64,000 bases of DNA, from assembly GCF_022701255.1 (NCBI RefSeq), contig NZ_CP031705.1:1997501-2061500 (forward strand), in the 5' to 3' direction. Position numbers and translations under genes: made by a program. How positions within the stretch are numbered: position 1 is the stretch's first letter; each line of letters begins with the position of its first letter. Below, one piece after another: positions 1-11,560 of this stretch. This DNA is from Microcoleus vaginatus HSN003. Its GTDB lineage: Bacteria; Cyanobacteriota; Cyanobacteriia; Cyanobacteriales; Microcoleaceae. The notes under the pieces are model-generated. The model was not told the origin of the DNA. It saw only the letters and a program-made list of their open reading frames with translations, and did no database searches.

Positions 1-548
1 TATCGGGCTATGCAGCAGGAGTTGATATGATGACTCACCGAACTGCATTGGAATGTGGTGGAACAACAACTTTGGTACTGGCAGAAGGGATATTTAACTT
101 TAAGGTTAAGCGTGAGTTGAAGACATTATTGGAATGGGAGAAAGTCGCTGTAGTCAGTGAATTCTTACCGGGTTTAGCATGGAGTGTACGAAACGCTATG
201 CAGCGAAATTGCACGATTTGTGCTCTCTCTGGTGCGATGATACTTATTGAGGCTGGTAGTACAGGCGGTAGTATTGAGGCTGGCAGAGCCAGCCTCAAAA
301 TGGGAATTCCACTATTTGCCGCTGTTTATGAAGGAATGCCAGAAACAGCCACAGGGAATCAGGAGTTGCTAGGTCAGGGAGCCTATAACTTAATGAAAAA
401 CCGTAAGACTAATAGAGCAATAGTTGACGAAATACTTACAGCGCTTGGGACAGATAGTGAAGATCCAAGGTACGGCAAAAAAGTAAAAATTGAGGGAAAA
501 GAGGGAGATCAACTTACCATTTTTGATGAAGTAAAAAAGGATATATAA
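1..548 (+). CDS. DprA/Smf-like DNA-processing protein, 5' end outside window
   Basis: The frame is open at the left edge (first complete codon at base 3), so the ATG at 27 is probably internal. The first visible residues, SGYAAGVD, match the SGLARGID loop of DprA/Smf Rossmann folds. The usual order follows: a THRTALE segment, GGTTTLVLAEGI, a SEFLPG stretch, a shortened RN region, ILIEAGSTGGSI (like VVEA...SGSL), and GIPLFAAVYE in place of the usual VFAVPG. DprA loads RecA on incoming single-stranded DNA during transformation, and Smf-like relatives also occur beside defence genes. The C-terminus is a charged tail after ILTAL with no obvious winged helix, so this may be a Smf relative rather than housekeeping DprA. 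The missing N-terminus prevents a firm choice. Confidence 0.75.
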   Translation, partial: SGYAAGVDMMTHRTALECGGTTTLVLAEGIFNFKVKRELKTLLEWEKVAVVSEFLPGLAWSVRNAMQRNCTICALSGAMILIEAGSTGGSIEAGRASLKMGIPLFAAVYEGMPETATGNQELLGQGAYNLMKNRKTNRAIVDEILTALGTDSEDPRYGKKVKIEGKEGDQLTIFDEVKKDI

Positions 549-627
549 CCTTTTTAGTAATATTTTAATGGGAAGTTGACTTGACGTTGGGACTACTCGC
601 AGAAAACAGTTATACCAAGTATGGCAA

Positions 628-656
628 AAACCCGGTTTATTCAATAAACCGGGTTT
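628..656. terminator. Perfect 13-bp hairpin between dprA-like gene and chlN
   Basis: Arms 628-640 and 644-656 are perfectly complementary with a 3-base loop. The core is AAACCCGGTTTAT. It lies between convergent genes ending at 548 (+) and 678 (-) and could end transcription from both sides. The same ACCCGGTTT core recurs at 26984-27010 and 30858-30920, so it may also be a dispersed repeat. Confidence 0.7.
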
Positions 657-677
657 CTCATTCAAGGCTAAAAACGA

Positions 678-2562
<1,885 letters not shown>

Positions 2563-3978
2563 TCACTTAAAATCCGATAAAAAGCCGGAAATTTCTTCAT
2601 CCTCATCGTCGGAATCCAAATCACCGAGACCTAGAGCATCTAAATCATCTTCATCGGGATCTCCGGTAGTTGCTTCCCCGAGATCGTCGAGTCCGAGATC
2701 GTCGAGGTCATCGTCATCAGATACAGAGAAATCGTCAATACCGTCATCGTCCAAGTCGCCCAGATCCATATCTAGGTCATCTGAGGTCGCTGTCCCAAAA
2801 GGATCAGGTATTTCTTCGGCGACAAACTCTGCATCTTCTTCCCCAAACGGATCGGAAATCCCCGCTTCGAGATCTCCAGAGGTCAAAGTCCCAAATTGTG
2901 AGGCTTCTTCGTCATCATCACCGAGGTCGAGACCGCCCAAAGCCGAGGCTTCGTCGTCATCATCGCCGAGGTCGAAACCGCCCAAAGCCGAGGCTTCGTC
3001 GTCATCATCGCCGAGGTCGAGATCGCCCAAAGCTAAGGCTTCTTCTTCATCGTCATCACCCATATCAAAGTCTGATACGGCGTCTTCCTCATCGTCGCCC
3101 ATATCAAAGTCTGATACGGCGTCTTCCTCATCGTCGCCCATATCAAAGTCTGATACGGCGTCTTCCTCATCGTCGCCCATATCGAAGTCTGATACGGCGT
3201 CTTCCTCATCGTCCTCGATACCTAGACCGTCCAAAGCCGAGGCTTCTTCCTCGTCATCGTCCATGTCGAAGTCAGAGACCGCTTCTTCCTCGTCATCGTC
3301 CATGTCGAAGTCGGAGACTGCTTCTTCCTCGTCATCGTCCATGTCGAAATCGGAGACTGCTTCTTCCTCGTCATCGTCCATGTCGAAGTCGGAGACCGCT
3401 TCTTCCTCAAACTCATCGAAGGATTCATCCTCGGTGCTCAGTGCTGACGCTGCTGCTGCCACACCAGCGGCTCCGGCGACTACTCCGGCTGCTGCTAAGG
3501 CAGCACCGCCCAATTTATTAGATTTGGCTGCGGGTGCAGCAGTGGCAGTTGGAGCTGCTGCGGGTGCAGCAGTGGCAGTTGGAGCTGCTGCGGGTGCAGC
3601 AGTGGCAGTTGGAGCTGCTGCGGGTGCAGTAGTGGCAGTTTGAGTGGTTGCGGGTGTTGGAGATTTGCCGGCCGTCTGCGGCGAGATATTTGAGGGCATA
3701 CCCAGCGCGATGTCCGGGTCAAAATTTAGCCCCAACACTTCGATCAGGCTGTCTGCATCCGGCTTGAGTTTTGAGAAGGGCAGCATTAATTGCTGGAGTT
3801 CCGGCTCCAGGGCAGCCGCAATTCCCAGGATGAGGTAAGAAACAGGCCTTTTCCCGCCGTCGGGTGTGGCGACCGTGTTGTCAGCCGTCATGTGCAGGAG
3901 CAGCCAAGCCCGATTTACCTGGTAGTAGTCCAACCACTTCTGTTTGAGAGCAACTGAAAAAGTATCAAAAAAAGCCAT
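2563..3978 (-). CDS. DUF5331 protein with long acidic repeats, between chlL and chlN
   Basis: Residues 1-~95 (MAFFDTFSVALKQKWLDYY...) match the small DUF5331 domain found in cyanobacteria between chlL and chlN; its role is unknown. After it come four Ala/Pro/Thr decapeptides (PAAAPTATAA type), an Ala-rich hydrophobic stretch, then a very acidic half built from a 13-residue unit (EEEAVSDFDMDDD, later EEDAVSDFDMGDD) and a 15-residue unit (DLGDDDDEASALGG type). The tail is more Asp/Gly-rich and ends SGFLSDFK. The start has a good ribosome site (AAAGAGG) just upstream. It lies 34 bp after chlL and is likely cotranscribed. The tail is probably disordered and may bind a basic partner, but that is inference. 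Repeat number should vary between strains. Confidence 0.85.
   Translation of the reverse strand: MAFFDTFSVALKQKWLDYYQVNRAWLLLHMTADNTVATPDGGKRPVSYLILGIAAALEPELQQLMLPFSKLKPDADSLIEVLGLNFDPDIALGMPSNISPQTAGKSPTPATTQTATTAPAAAPTATAAPAAAPTATAAPAAAPTATAAPAAKSNKLGGAALAAAGVVAGAAGVAAAASALSTEDESFDEFEEEAVSDFDMDDDEEEAVSDFDMDDDEEEAVSDFDMDDDEEEAVSDFDMDDDEEEASALDGLGIEDDEEDAVSDFDMGDDEEDAVSDFDMGDDEEDAVSDFDMGDDEEDAVSDFDMGDDDEEEALALGDLDLGDDDDEASALGGFDLGDDDDEASALGGLDLGDDDEEASQFGTLTSGDLEAGISDPFGEEDAEFVAEEIPDPFGTATSDDLDMDLGDLDDDGIDDFSVSDDDDLDDLGLDDLGEATTGDPDEDDLDALGLGDLDSDDEDEEISGFLSDFK
2900..3410. repeat. In-frame minisatellites encoding acidic repeats
   Basis: Three coding arrays lie side by side: a 45-bp unit (copies at 2900, 2945, 2990), a 39-bp unit (GATACGGC anchors at 3074, 3113, 3152, 3191) and a related 39-bp unit (3240-3410, four copies). 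Copies are nearly identical in DNA, which points to recent expansion by slippage or recombination. All units are multiples of three, so the reading frame is kept. Confidence 0.9.
3530..3645. repeat. 30-bp in-frame tandem repeat encoding Ala/Pro/Thr decapeptides
   Basis: GCGGGTGCAG anchors occur at 3530, 3560, 3590 and 3620, giving four near-identical 30-bp units within the DUF5331 gene. Confidence 0.9.
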
Positions 3979-4012
3979 AACCTCTTTATCCTCATCCTGA
4001 TCGCTAGACCTA

Positions 4013-4879
4013 TTAAACCATCATCAGGTCTAGCTCATCTTCCTCCTTCTTGACCACCGGTTGCACTGGATTTAGATAAAAATCTGAAAGTAAGGCGAAT
4101 AATTCGCGATCGGGAGTGTCGTTGGGCACTACTCCTTCGGGCATTGCCAAAATCTGGTCAGCGATGTTGAGGTAGTAATCGCAGACGTAGTTGAGCGAAG
4201 GATCGCTTTCGGCCATCTCAAACAATGTTTTGCCTTTGACGCGAGAAACGCGGATGTCTTCAATCAGGGGTAGCACTTCCAGCACCGGCATCGGTACTGA
4301 GTCAATGTACTTGTCGATCAAGTCGCGCTTTGAGGTGCGGTTGCCAATTAAACCGGCGAGCCGCAATGGGTGAGTGCGGGCTTTTTCGCGGACTGAGGCG
4401 GCGATGCGGTTGGCTGCAAATAAGGCGTCGAAACCGTTGTCGGTAACAATCATGCAGTAATCGGCGTAGTTCAACGGGGCTGCAAAACCGCCGCACACTA
4501 CGTCGCCGAGCACGTCGAACAGGATGATGTCGTATTCGTCGAAGGCATTGAGTTCTTTGAGCAGTTTGACGGTTTCGCCGACTACATAGCCGCCGCAGCC
4601 AGCTCCTGCGGGAGGGCCACCTGCTTCTACGCAGTCAACGCCGCCGTAGCCTTTGTAGATGACATCTTCGGGCCAAACGTCTTCGTAGTGATAGTCCTTT
4701 TGCTGAAGGGTGTCAATAATTGTGGGGATCAAGAAGCCAGTGAGGGTAAATGTGCTGTCGTGCTTTGGATCGCAACCGATTTGCAAAACTTTCTTGCCGC
4801 GCTTGGCTAGGGCAACAGAGATGTTGCAGCTTGTTGTCGATTTGCCAATTCCACCTTTGCCGTAAACTGCGAGTTTCAC
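4013..4879 (-). CDS. chlL: Light-independent protochlorophyllide reductase iron-sulfur ATP-binding protein
   Basis: ChlL is the NifH-like homodimer that hydrolyses ATP and passes electrons to ChlNB. The P-loop GKGGIGKST is at residues 7-15. Cys95 (GAGCGGY) and Cys129 (DVVCGGF) are the two ligands that bridge the [4Fe-4S] cluster between subunits. GCDPKHDST at 35-43 and LFDVLGDV are also NifH/ChlL signatures. The 288-residue length is normal, and the acidic C-terminal [10 protein letters not shown] tail is common in cyanobacterial ChlL. It is the first gene of a minus-strand group with the DUF5331 gene and chlN. A ~1.1-kb spacer lies upstream. Confidence 0.98.
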   Translation of the reverse strand: MKLAVYGKGGIGKSTTSCNISVALAKRGKKVLQIGCDPKHDSTFTLTGFLIPTIIDTLQQKDYHYEDVWPEDVIYKGYGGVDCVEAGGPPAGAGCGGYVVGETVKLLKELNAFDEYDIILFDVLGDVVCGGFAAPLNYADYCMIVTDNGFDALFAANRIAASVREKARTHPLRLAGLIGNRTSKRDLIDKYIDSVPMPVLEVLPLIEDIRVSRVKGKTLFEMAESDPSLNYVCDYYLNIADQILAMPEGVVPNDTPDRELFALLSDFYLNPVQPVVKKEEDELDLMMV

Positions 4880-5959
4880 TCTTTGTTCTCCTATAGGTTT
4901 CTATCAAAACGATGAGGGCTGGGGTTTCATGCTTTTTTTCGATCGCCCAATTGCAATAGCCCAATTGCAATGCCCATACTGTCAGTCGATTTAAGATTTC
5001 AGATTTGAGATGAAAGAAGGGACTCCACAGATGAATCTGGGGGTTCTCTCTCACTAAAATTTTCGATCTCGACGACTTTTGTTTGGGGCTTGTATCCGTC
5101 TTTGGGTTACGCCAATTTTGGACTCGGCCCTTAGTCACCTCGTTGAAAGCATTATTAGCTAACTTGCGATGAAAAGAAAGGGGGCGTCTAAATGAAAATG
5201 CTAGTAAATTGGTTTATTTTGCACCTCTGGGAATCTTAACTGGTTTTTTGATATAAAAATCTATTTTTATAATTTTTTTAGCTTTTAAATTGATTTTAGA
5301 ATACTTTCTTAATATAAAGAGGTACAAAAATAAAACAAAAATTAACTTCTCAAACAATCTGGGCTTTTGGCTTTGGGGCTAGGATGCAGCCAGTTGATGG
5401 CTGGTGCGGGTAACTCGAACGGTCATCAAGGCGCTAGTGGATGAGCCAAACTCGAAGTGAGTTCGGATGAGTTGGGTCAGGGGAGGGCAAAGTTATGGGA
5501 TTTTAGATTTTAAATTTTAGATTTTAGATTGGGAAAGATTGACTTTGCTTGGGTTTCTGGTGTTTTGTAAAAAATTGTGAATTTTTAGGAAATGGTGGGG
5601 AGTCGCAGAGTGGGGGAGAGGGAGAAAGTTATGGGATTTTAGGTTTTAGATTTTAGATTTTAGATTGGGAAAGATTGACTTTGCTGGTTTCGGGTGTTTT
5701 GTAAAAAATTGTGAATTTTTAGGAAATGGTGGGGAGTCGCAGAGTGGGGGAGTGAGTCGGGGAGAGTGGGAGTGAGTCGGGGAGAGTGGGGGATTGGGAG
5801 AATATGATTCTTCCCCATGACTACTGATACCAGTTGAAAAAAAGAATGCAACTGTGGGCCCGCGATCCAAACCACGAGCTTAATGAGTCATTTCCAATTC
5901 TTCAATTTTTCAATTTTTCAATTTTTCAATTTTTCAATCTAAAATCCTATGACTGCTGA
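4880..5959. other. Long repeat-rich spacer upstream of chlL
   Basis: No supported gene; the open frames are low-complexity. The 5' leader and promoter of chlL should lie here, but I see no clear promoter boxes. Contents include an AT-rich stretch (5220-5340), the duplicated block at 5489-5751, GTGAGTCGGGGAGA repeats near 5750-5790, and an 8-bp CAATTTTT array near 5902-5938. Confidence 0.6.
5489..5751. repeat. Near-identical ~125-bp direct duplication
   Basis: Blocks 5489-5618 and 5626-5751 share the same order: AGTTATGGGATTTTAG, TTTTAGATTGGGAAAGATTG, TTTTGTAAAAAATTGTGAA and GGTGGGGAGTCGCAGAG, with small indels. The duplication lies in the chlL upstream spacer. Confidence 0.85.
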
Positions 5960-8122
5960 CTAATGACAACTGACGATCGGAATCTCGATCGCAAACTCAG
6001 TGCCCCGTCCAGCTTCCGAAACGCAGTCGAGCCGCCCCCCGTGCTGTTCGACAACTAAATGGTAAGAAATCGACAGTCCCAACCCAGTGCCCTTGCCGAC
6101 TGGTTTGGTAGTAAAAAACGGGTCAAATAATTGGCGGCGAATCTCCTCCGGTATGCCCCGCCCGTTGTCGGAAATGCGGATCGCCACAAAATCGCCACCA
6201 ACAACTTCAGTACGAATTGTAATTGTGGGAACAGTCAATGGAGAATTAGGATTTGACAGGGGTGAATTTTTCGCATTTCTCGTCGCCCATTCCCCTTTCT
6301 GGATTTCTTCATCCAAAGCATCAATAGCATTGCCGATAATATTCATGAACACCTGATTGATCTGACCGGCACAGCACTCGATGTGGGGCAAATTGCCGTA
6401 TTCTTTAATAATGTGAATAGTTGGATGTGTGCCGTGGGCTTTGAGCCGGTGCTGCAAAATCAACAAAGTGGTTTCGAGTCCCTCGTGAATGTCAACGAGC
6501 TTGATGTTAGATTGATCCGATCGCGAAAAATTACGCATGGACACAACTATTTGGCGGATGCGCTCGGTTCCTACTTGCATAGAAGACACTAGCTTAGATA
6601 AGTCTTCTACCAAAAAATCGACTTCCATCTCTGCTGCTGCTTCCCGAATTTCCGAGACTGGTTCGGGATAGTGCTGCTGGTAAAGTCCCAAAAGTTGGAG
6701 CAATTCTTTGATGTAGTGGCTGGCGTGGGAAAGGTTGCCGTAGATAAAATTAACAGGGTTGTTAATTTCGTGAGCGATACCGGCAATCATTTGTCCCAAA
6801 GAAGACATTTTTTCGGTTTGCACTAATTGAGTTTGAGTTTGCTGCAACTTTCGCACAGTTTCCTCTAATTGCTGCGCTTGATTTTTCAAGCAAGTTTGCT
6901 TTCGCCGCAGCACTTCTTCGACTCGCTGGCGCTTGATAATATCGCGTCTCAACAATTCATTTGATTCTAAAAGTTGAGCGGTGCGTTCTTCAACTTGTTT
7001 TTTTAAGTCGTCGTGAGCTTGGCGCAGGGCTTCTTGGGCCCGCTGCCGCTCTAAAATTTCTTGCTGCAAAAGTTCGTTGGCTTTCTGCAATTGGGTGGCT
7101 CGATCGTCCACTGCTTGTTGCAACAGCTCGATCGTCCCATACATTTCAGATTGGTTAAAAACTTGTGGCAAATTTGTCTGAGACACAACGCCCAAAAGTT
7201 CTCCCTGGCTGCCAACTACTACCAAACGGCGGACGCAGTGCCGCTGCATGGACTGGTGGGCACTCCAAAGGGAATCGGCCGGAGATATGCAGAATAAAGG
7301 CGCACTCATCGCCTCAGTTGCCGATATTTGGGAGAGGTTTAATTCGAGGGCGTGAAACTGCACGATGTCGCGCTCGGTGACAATGCCGATCGGAATTTGA
7401 TAATTTTGTGTTGGTGCGATCGCGCGATCGGGATGCTGAGTTTGCTCTTTGACAATGACGACGGAACTAACTCGATTCTTGACCATGAGCTGGGCTAAAT
7501 TGAGGGCTGAGGCAGTTGTTGGGGCAGAAATGACTTCTTTCGTCATGACATCTGCTGCACAGCGCAAATTGGTTAGCAAGTTAACCGGTTGCAGGGCTTC
7601 GTGAATTGCTTCGCGGGTGATGATGCCCAGAAGTCGCGAGTCCTCGTCCACTACGGGCAAATGCCGGATCTGGTGCTGGCGCAACGTGAACATAGCTGTG
7701 AAAATATCTTGAGACTCGGATTGTTTGAGGGTAATGGGCGATCGAGTCATTACGTCAGCAATTGTCAGTCCGACTGTACAAGCTGCGACGGTAGTTAGCT
7801 TGACGATATCCCGTTCTGTAAAAATGCCGATCGGTCGATTATCTTCGACGACTAAGACGCAACTGCGCTTGGCTGCGCTAGCAACGGCGTTTTGTTTTTC
7901 GCCACAAAGCTGACAGGAGACACGCATCGGGTTCATGAGAGCCAACACTTGGGCGATCGGGGTTTCTGGAGCCACGGTGAGGGGGTGGCGGTCGATGGCC
8001 TGATCTAAAGGTGAGGAGTAGATTGGCCGACTGTTGGGGCGTCCAGTGGGTTCTGATGATTTAATTACCGGCAACTGCGGGGCTGAATCTTGGAAATGTG
8101 TTAATTGTTCTTCTTGTAGCAT
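5960..8122 (-). CDS. Histidine kinase with four N-terminal CBS domains
   Basis: A soluble sensor kinase with no membrane segments. CBS repeats occupy roughly residues 38-335, marked by [26 protein letters not shown] and GVVSQTNL. They probably bind an adenine nucleotide, as CBS domains often do. A long Gln/Glu/Arg coiled coil (~340-440) leads to the phosphoacceptor His451 in GIAHEINNP. The HATPase domain has [11 protein letters not shown] (N box), DNGRGIP and [17 protein letters not shown]. The group is the cyanobacterial family with short HisKA and direct HATPase. Residues 70-89 insert CQLC...C into the first CBS repeat, an unusual trio of cysteines. No response regulator is adjacent, so the partner is unknown. 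Confidence 0.9.
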   Translation of the reverse strand: MLQEEQLTHFQDSAPQLPVIKSSEPTGRPNSRPIYSSPLDQAIDRHPLTVAPETPIAQVLALMNPMRVSCQLCGEKQNAVASAAKRSCVLVVEDNRPIGIFTERDIVKLTTVAACTVGLTIADVMTRSPITLKQSESQDIFTAMFTLRQHQIRHLPVVDEDSRLLGIITREAIHEALQPVNLLTNLRCAADVMTKEVISAPTTASALNLAQLMVKNRVSSVVIVKEQTQHPDRAIAPTQNYQIPIGIVTERDIVQFHALELNLSQISATEAMSAPLFCISPADSLWSAHQSMQRHCVRRLVVVGSQGELLGVVSQTNLPQVFNQSEMYGTIELLQQAVDDRATQLQKANELLQQEILERQRAQEALRQAHDDLKKQVEERTAQLLESNELLRRDIIKRQRVEEVLRRKQTCLKNQAQQLEETVRKLQQTQTQLVQTEKMSSLGQMIAGIAHEINNPVNFIYGNLSHASHYIKELLQLLGLYQQHYPEPVSEIREAAAEMEVDFLVEDLSKLVSSMQVGTERIRQIVVSMRNFSRSDQSNIKLVDIHEGLETTLLILQHRLKAHGTHPTIHIIKEYGNLPHIECCAGQINQVFMNIIGNAIDALDEEIQKGEWATRNAKNSPLSNPNSPLTVPTITIRTEVVGGDFVAIRISDNGRGIPEEIRRQLFDPFFTTKPVGKGTGLGLSISYHLVVEQHGGRLDCVSEAGRGTEFAIEIPIVSCH

Positions 8123-8267
8123 GATTATTAATTTTACTTAATGAATTGTTACAATTTGAGATACTTTGGTTGGCAGACTTAGCATTAATTAAGCGGGGAT
8201 AGATGCTCGATCGCCTAAAATCTGATTGCTAGAACATTATTTATTTAATTTTTATTTTTAAAATCCT
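8123..8267. promoter_or_regulatory. Divergent spacer between kinase and PhoD-like genes
   Basis: This 145-bp AT-rich region separates two divergent starts and must hold both promoters. I cannot assign boxes with confidence. Confidence 0.4.
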
Positions 8268-10829
8268 ATGTCGTGGACGCCATTAAGTCATCGAATTCAT
8301 CACTTGCCGTTGATCCTTGCGGGCCCGATTTTGCGCCGGACTGAAAGTCGGGCCGTGACAGTTTGGCTGGCTCTGAAAGCCCCCCGCCAAGTCGAACTTA
8401 AGGTTTATTCGACAGAGGGCGGAATCGGCGAAATTGTCGATCGGCCCTTGCTCCAAGGTGCGAATTCTACCGTGCAGCTCGGCAAATACCTGCACGTAGT
8501 CGCGGTGACTGCTAAACCAATTAATAGCAAGGGATTGACATCTGGGCAAGTTTATGCTTATGACATCAAGTTTGCTGGGAGTAGCGAGTCGCCGTCGGGG
8601 GTTGCAGTCCCAGAAAATGAGAAAGAAAATCTCATTTCTTGTCTGTGGCCTGCTTCTCCTGATTTGTCGGCTTTGGGACGGGAGACGATTAGTTATTTCG
8701 CTCACCAGTTGCCCACTTTTGCCCTGCCACCGCAGGATTTAAACTATTTGCGTATCGTTCACGGTTCTTGTCGCAAGCCCCACGGAGACGGCAGAGATGC
8801 GCTGCCAATCTTGGATAATTCGATCGAACAGTTTGCAGGTACGGCAAATAGCAGGCCCCACCAACTGTTTTTAACCGGCGACCAAATTTACGGCGACGAT
8901 GTTGCCGATGCGATGCTGTGGGCTTTGACTGATGCTGGCGATACACTGTTGGGCTGGGAAGAGAGTCTACCCCTGATGGATGATGCCCAAATTAAAAAGA
9001 ATTTGTGTATCAGTATACCTAAAAATTCGGAAAACGAAAATGTAGTTGCCCAAGAAAGGGAAATTTTTAGAGAGTCGCCAATTCAGAAACCGTCTGATGC
9101 TGAGTATGAGTCCAAAAAACCAATTGAGTTAAAACCGGGGACTCGCAGCGATATTGCCAGAGATTTTGGTGGCTTTACGGCGATGTTGGTGAATAAACCG
9201 GACAAGGCTAAAAGTCACTTGTTTAGCTTGGGCGAATATTATGCGATGTATTTGTTAGTTTGGTCGCCGATACTCTGGTGCGAGCGTTTTCCGAAGGGTA
9301 AGGATATTTGTCCAAATTCTAAGCAGGCAAAAGTCTGGGATAGAGAAGTAGTTGAACTTAACGGTTTTGCTCGCAATTTGTGGAGGGTGAGGAGGGCGCT
9401 AGCGAATATTCCTACTTATATGATTTGCGACGACCATGATGTTAGCGACGATTTGTATTTGAATCGAGAGTGGTGTTACCGGGTGCTGGGGAAGCCGCTG
9501 GGACGGCGGGTGGTGCAGAATGCTTTGCTGGCTTACGCTGTGTTTCAGGCTTGGGGAAATACGCCCGCACAGTTCGATCGCGAAAAACCGGGAGATAAAT
9601 TATTAAAGGCTGCTGAAAAATGGTCTGCTTCGGCGGGGACTGATGTTTCTGCTTGGGAGGATGCGGCTTCGCATTTGGGAATTCCAGGACTCGATCCGAA
9701 AACACATTTACCGAAGTTGAAATTAGATGAAGATGTTTTTATTTTGGATCGGGATTGTGAGGGTGTAAATGAGGTTTTGAATTGGCATTTTATTGTGAGA
9801 AGTTTTAAGCACGAGGTAATTGTGCTGGATACGCGGACTTGGCGGGGGTATCCGGTGGAAAGCCCGATCGATCCGCCGATGCTTTTGACTCACAAAGGTT
9901 TTGAGGAGCAAATTCAGGAACCTTTGAAGGAGACGGATTTGCTGAATAAAACTGGGGAGTTTGAGATTGAGGCGACGCTGGTGGTTGTGCCGACAAATTT
10001 GGTGGGTTTGTGGATTATTGATGCGGTGCAAAAGTGGGATGTGGAACAGGGGAAGGTTTTTAGTAGTGATGCGGGGGATGCTTGGAATTTTCATGAGTTA
10101 GCTTTTGTGAAGCTGTTGGTGGAATTTTTTAAACAGCGCGATCGGGTGATTGTGTTGACGGGGGATATTCACTATGCTGCTGCTGTGCGACTGAGTTATT
10201 GGTATGATTGTCATTTTGGCGATTCTCGACCGAATCTTGAGCCTTTGAGGGGGGCGAATTATAAGTCAAGTTGTCAATATTCTGTGCTGGCGCAGTTGAC
10301 TGCTAGTGCTTTTATCAATGAGGAGTGGACAACGCATTTAGTTCATACTAAGATTAAGTCGTTGCTTCCTGAGCGATCGCACCAATGTTTGGGATGGAAT
10401 GAGCCGCTGGAATTAATGAATATTTCGAGGATGAGCAGAAAGAAGGCTGTGGCGGCTGGTCTCAGAAATAGACAATCTATGCCGCCTGATTGGGGCTATC
10501 GGATTGACTGGATTAAACGGCAAAGAGCTCGGGTGTTTTTGCAGCAAGAAAATGGAACTGCGTCAGATAGATCGCATAAAAATAAACAATTGCCACTGCT
10601 GCATAGGTTGTGGAATTTTATATCGCTGTTGTGGCGCAATCGCTGGGTGCAAGAGGGTGATGAGATTGTGGGATATAGCAATATTGCGATCGTCAGTTTT
10701 CAGTGGCCTGCTGAGGGTGATGGGGAGAAAGCGGTGATGCAAAATGTTTATTGGCGGCCTCTTTGGGAGCCGGATAGTGTGGTTTACAGTCAATATTTTG
10801 TGCCGCTGGGATTGGATGAGGATGATTAG
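8268..10829 (+). CDS. PhoD-like phosphatase/phosphodiesterase, long form
   Basis: Residues 10-110 form a beta-rich domain (LILAGPILRRTESRAVTVWL) like the N-terminal domain of PhoD-family proteins. The metallophosphatase core has GSCRK (167-171), FLTGDQIYGDD with Asp205, ICDDHDVSDD with Asp388-Asp389-His390, and VLTGDIHYAAAV near 630. These are the metal ligands of the family, which hydrolyses phosphate mono- or diesters. I see no signal peptide or Tat motif, unlike secreted PhoD, so it is probably cytoplasmic. At 853 residues it is much longer than classical PhoD: an insert at ~230-320 and a C-terminal extension (~680-853) account for this. There are no Pho neighbours, so a link to phosphate starvation is only possible. 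Confidence 0.8.
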   Translation: MSWTPLSHRIHHLPLILAGPILRRTESRAVTVWLALKAPRQVELKVYSTEGGIGEIVDRPLLQGANSTVQLGKYLHVVAVTAKPINSKGLTSGQVYAYDIKFAGSSESPSGVAVPENEKENLISCLWPASPDLSALGRETISYFAHQLPTFALPPQDLNYLRIVHGSCRKPHGDGRDALPILDNSIEQFAGTANSRPHQLFLTGDQIYGDDVADAMLWALTDAGDTLLGWEESLPLMDDAQIKKNLCISIPKNSENENVVAQEREIFRESPIQKPSDAEYESKKPIELKPGTRSDIARDFGGFTAMLVNKPDKAKSHLFSLGEYYAMYLLVWSPILWCERFPKGKDICPNSKQAKVWDREVVELNGFARNLWRVRRALANIPTYMICDDHDVSDDLYLNREWCYRVLGKPLGRRVVQNALLAYAVFQAWGNTPAQFDREKPGDKLLKAAEKWSASAGTDVSAWEDAASHLGIPGLDPKTHLPKLKLDEDVFILDRDCEGVNEVLNWHFIVRSFKHEVIVLDTRTWRGYPVESPIDPPMLLTHKGFEEQIQEPLKETDLLNKTGEFEIEATLVVVPTNLVGLWIIDAVQKWDVEQGKVFSSDAGDAWNFHELAFVKLLVEFFKQRDRVIVLTGDIHYAAAVRLSYWYDCHFGDSRPNLEPLRGANYKSSCQYSVLAQLTASAFINEEWTTHLVHTKIKSLLPERSHQCLGWNEPLELMNISRMSRKKAVAAGLRNRQSMPPDWGYRIDWIKRQRARVFLQQENGTASDRSHKNKQLPLLHRLWNFISLLWRNRWVQEGDEIVGYSNIAIVSFQWPAEGDGEKAVMQNVYWRPLWEPDSVVYSQYFVPLGLDEDD

Positions 10830-10862
10830 ATTCCCGATTTCTTGAACAAGTCGGGGATTTCG
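10829..10862. terminator. Imperfect hairpin after the PhoD-like gene
   Basis: ATTCCCGATTT and AGTCGGGGATT form an imperfect stem right after the stop codon. It resembles the GAACCCCGACTTC hairpin at 19578-19608. Confidence 0.45.
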
Positions 10863-11129
10863 ATACGGGTACAATATTGTGATGAGTTTGTGCGAGTGTC
10901 CGCCGGGAGCATCTCAATGAAAGCAGCCAAGCTAGAAACTGGAGTGGGGAGCCAGGAGCCAGGAGCCAGGAGGACAGAGGAAGAAGGAAGGAGCTAGAAG
11001 AAGTGTTGTTACAAATATGAGATGCTCCCGTGTCCGCCGGGGGGTGAAATCCTGACTATGCAGGACTACCCGGATTTTCTTCTGATTTATTGAAGCTGAA
11101 ACCCTTGGTGGATATACTATAAATTAGGA

Positions 11130-11201
11130 AGCCCGTGACGAGATTTGAACTCGTGACTTCCTCCTTACCAAGGAGGTACTCTACCACTGAGTTACACGGG
11201 C
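11130..11201 (-). tRNA. tRNA-Thr (GGT)
   Basis: The reverse complement begins GCCCGTGTAACTCAG and folds into a 72-base cloverleaf. Acceptor arms GCCCGTG/CACGGGC pair fully. The anticodon stem CCTCC/GGAGG encloses TTGGTAA with anticodon GGT. The T loop is TTCAAAT. CCA is not encoded. Confidence 0.95.
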
Positions 11202-11274
11202 ATAAAAAATTAAGAACCTCCAATTAAAAAATTAATTTTTAATTCTTAAATTTTAACTTTTTATTAAATTGAGG

Positions 11275-11356
11275 TGGGCCGAGCTAGATTTGAACTAGCG
11301 TAGGCGTAGCCAGCGGATTTACAGTCCGCCCCCATTAACCGCTCGGGCATCGACCC
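11275..11356 (-). tRNA. tRNA-Tyr (GTA)
   Basis: The reverse complement starts GGGTCGATGCCCGAGCGG. The anticodon stem GCGGA/TCCGC encloses CTGTAAA with anticodon GTA. A long variable arm (CTGGCTACGCCTACG region), typical of bacterial tRNA-Tyr, explains the 82-base length. It lies 73 bp from tRNA-Thr on the same strand and may be cotranscribed. CCA is not encoded. Confidence 0.95.
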
Positions 11357-11498
11357 ATTTCCATCACAGTTATAAATCCTAGCACCAGAATCTTTATTTG
11401 CAACATTATATTTAAAACTCTAATCATTAACTTGAGAACACATAAGTGAGTTAGTGGCAGACGGGAGAATTGAACACTGTTTAAGGTGTGCATTGCTA

Positions 11499-11541
11499 CG
11501 TCTAGGCTGGGTGCCCGCCCGGAGCACCCTAAGTCTAGACG
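11499..11541 (-). terminator. Strong hairpin after the ABC exporter gene
   Basis: CGTCTAG pairs with CTAGACG and GGGTGC with GCACCC around a small internal bulge. It starts 20 bp beyond the stop of the minus-strand ABC gene. It lacks a clear U-tract. Confidence 0.5.
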
Positions 11542-11560
11542 AAGAGTTAGCAGGAAATCG

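Noticed and set aside
2670..3521. Long plus-strand open frame rich in Arg/His
   Set aside because: It is the antisense of the repeat-rich DUF5331 gene; composition follows from the acidic repeats.
11450..11498. Possible third tRNA on the minus strand near AGAATTGAAC
   Set aside because: The T-loop-like sequence is not flanked by a pairing T stem, acceptor arm or anticodon arm.
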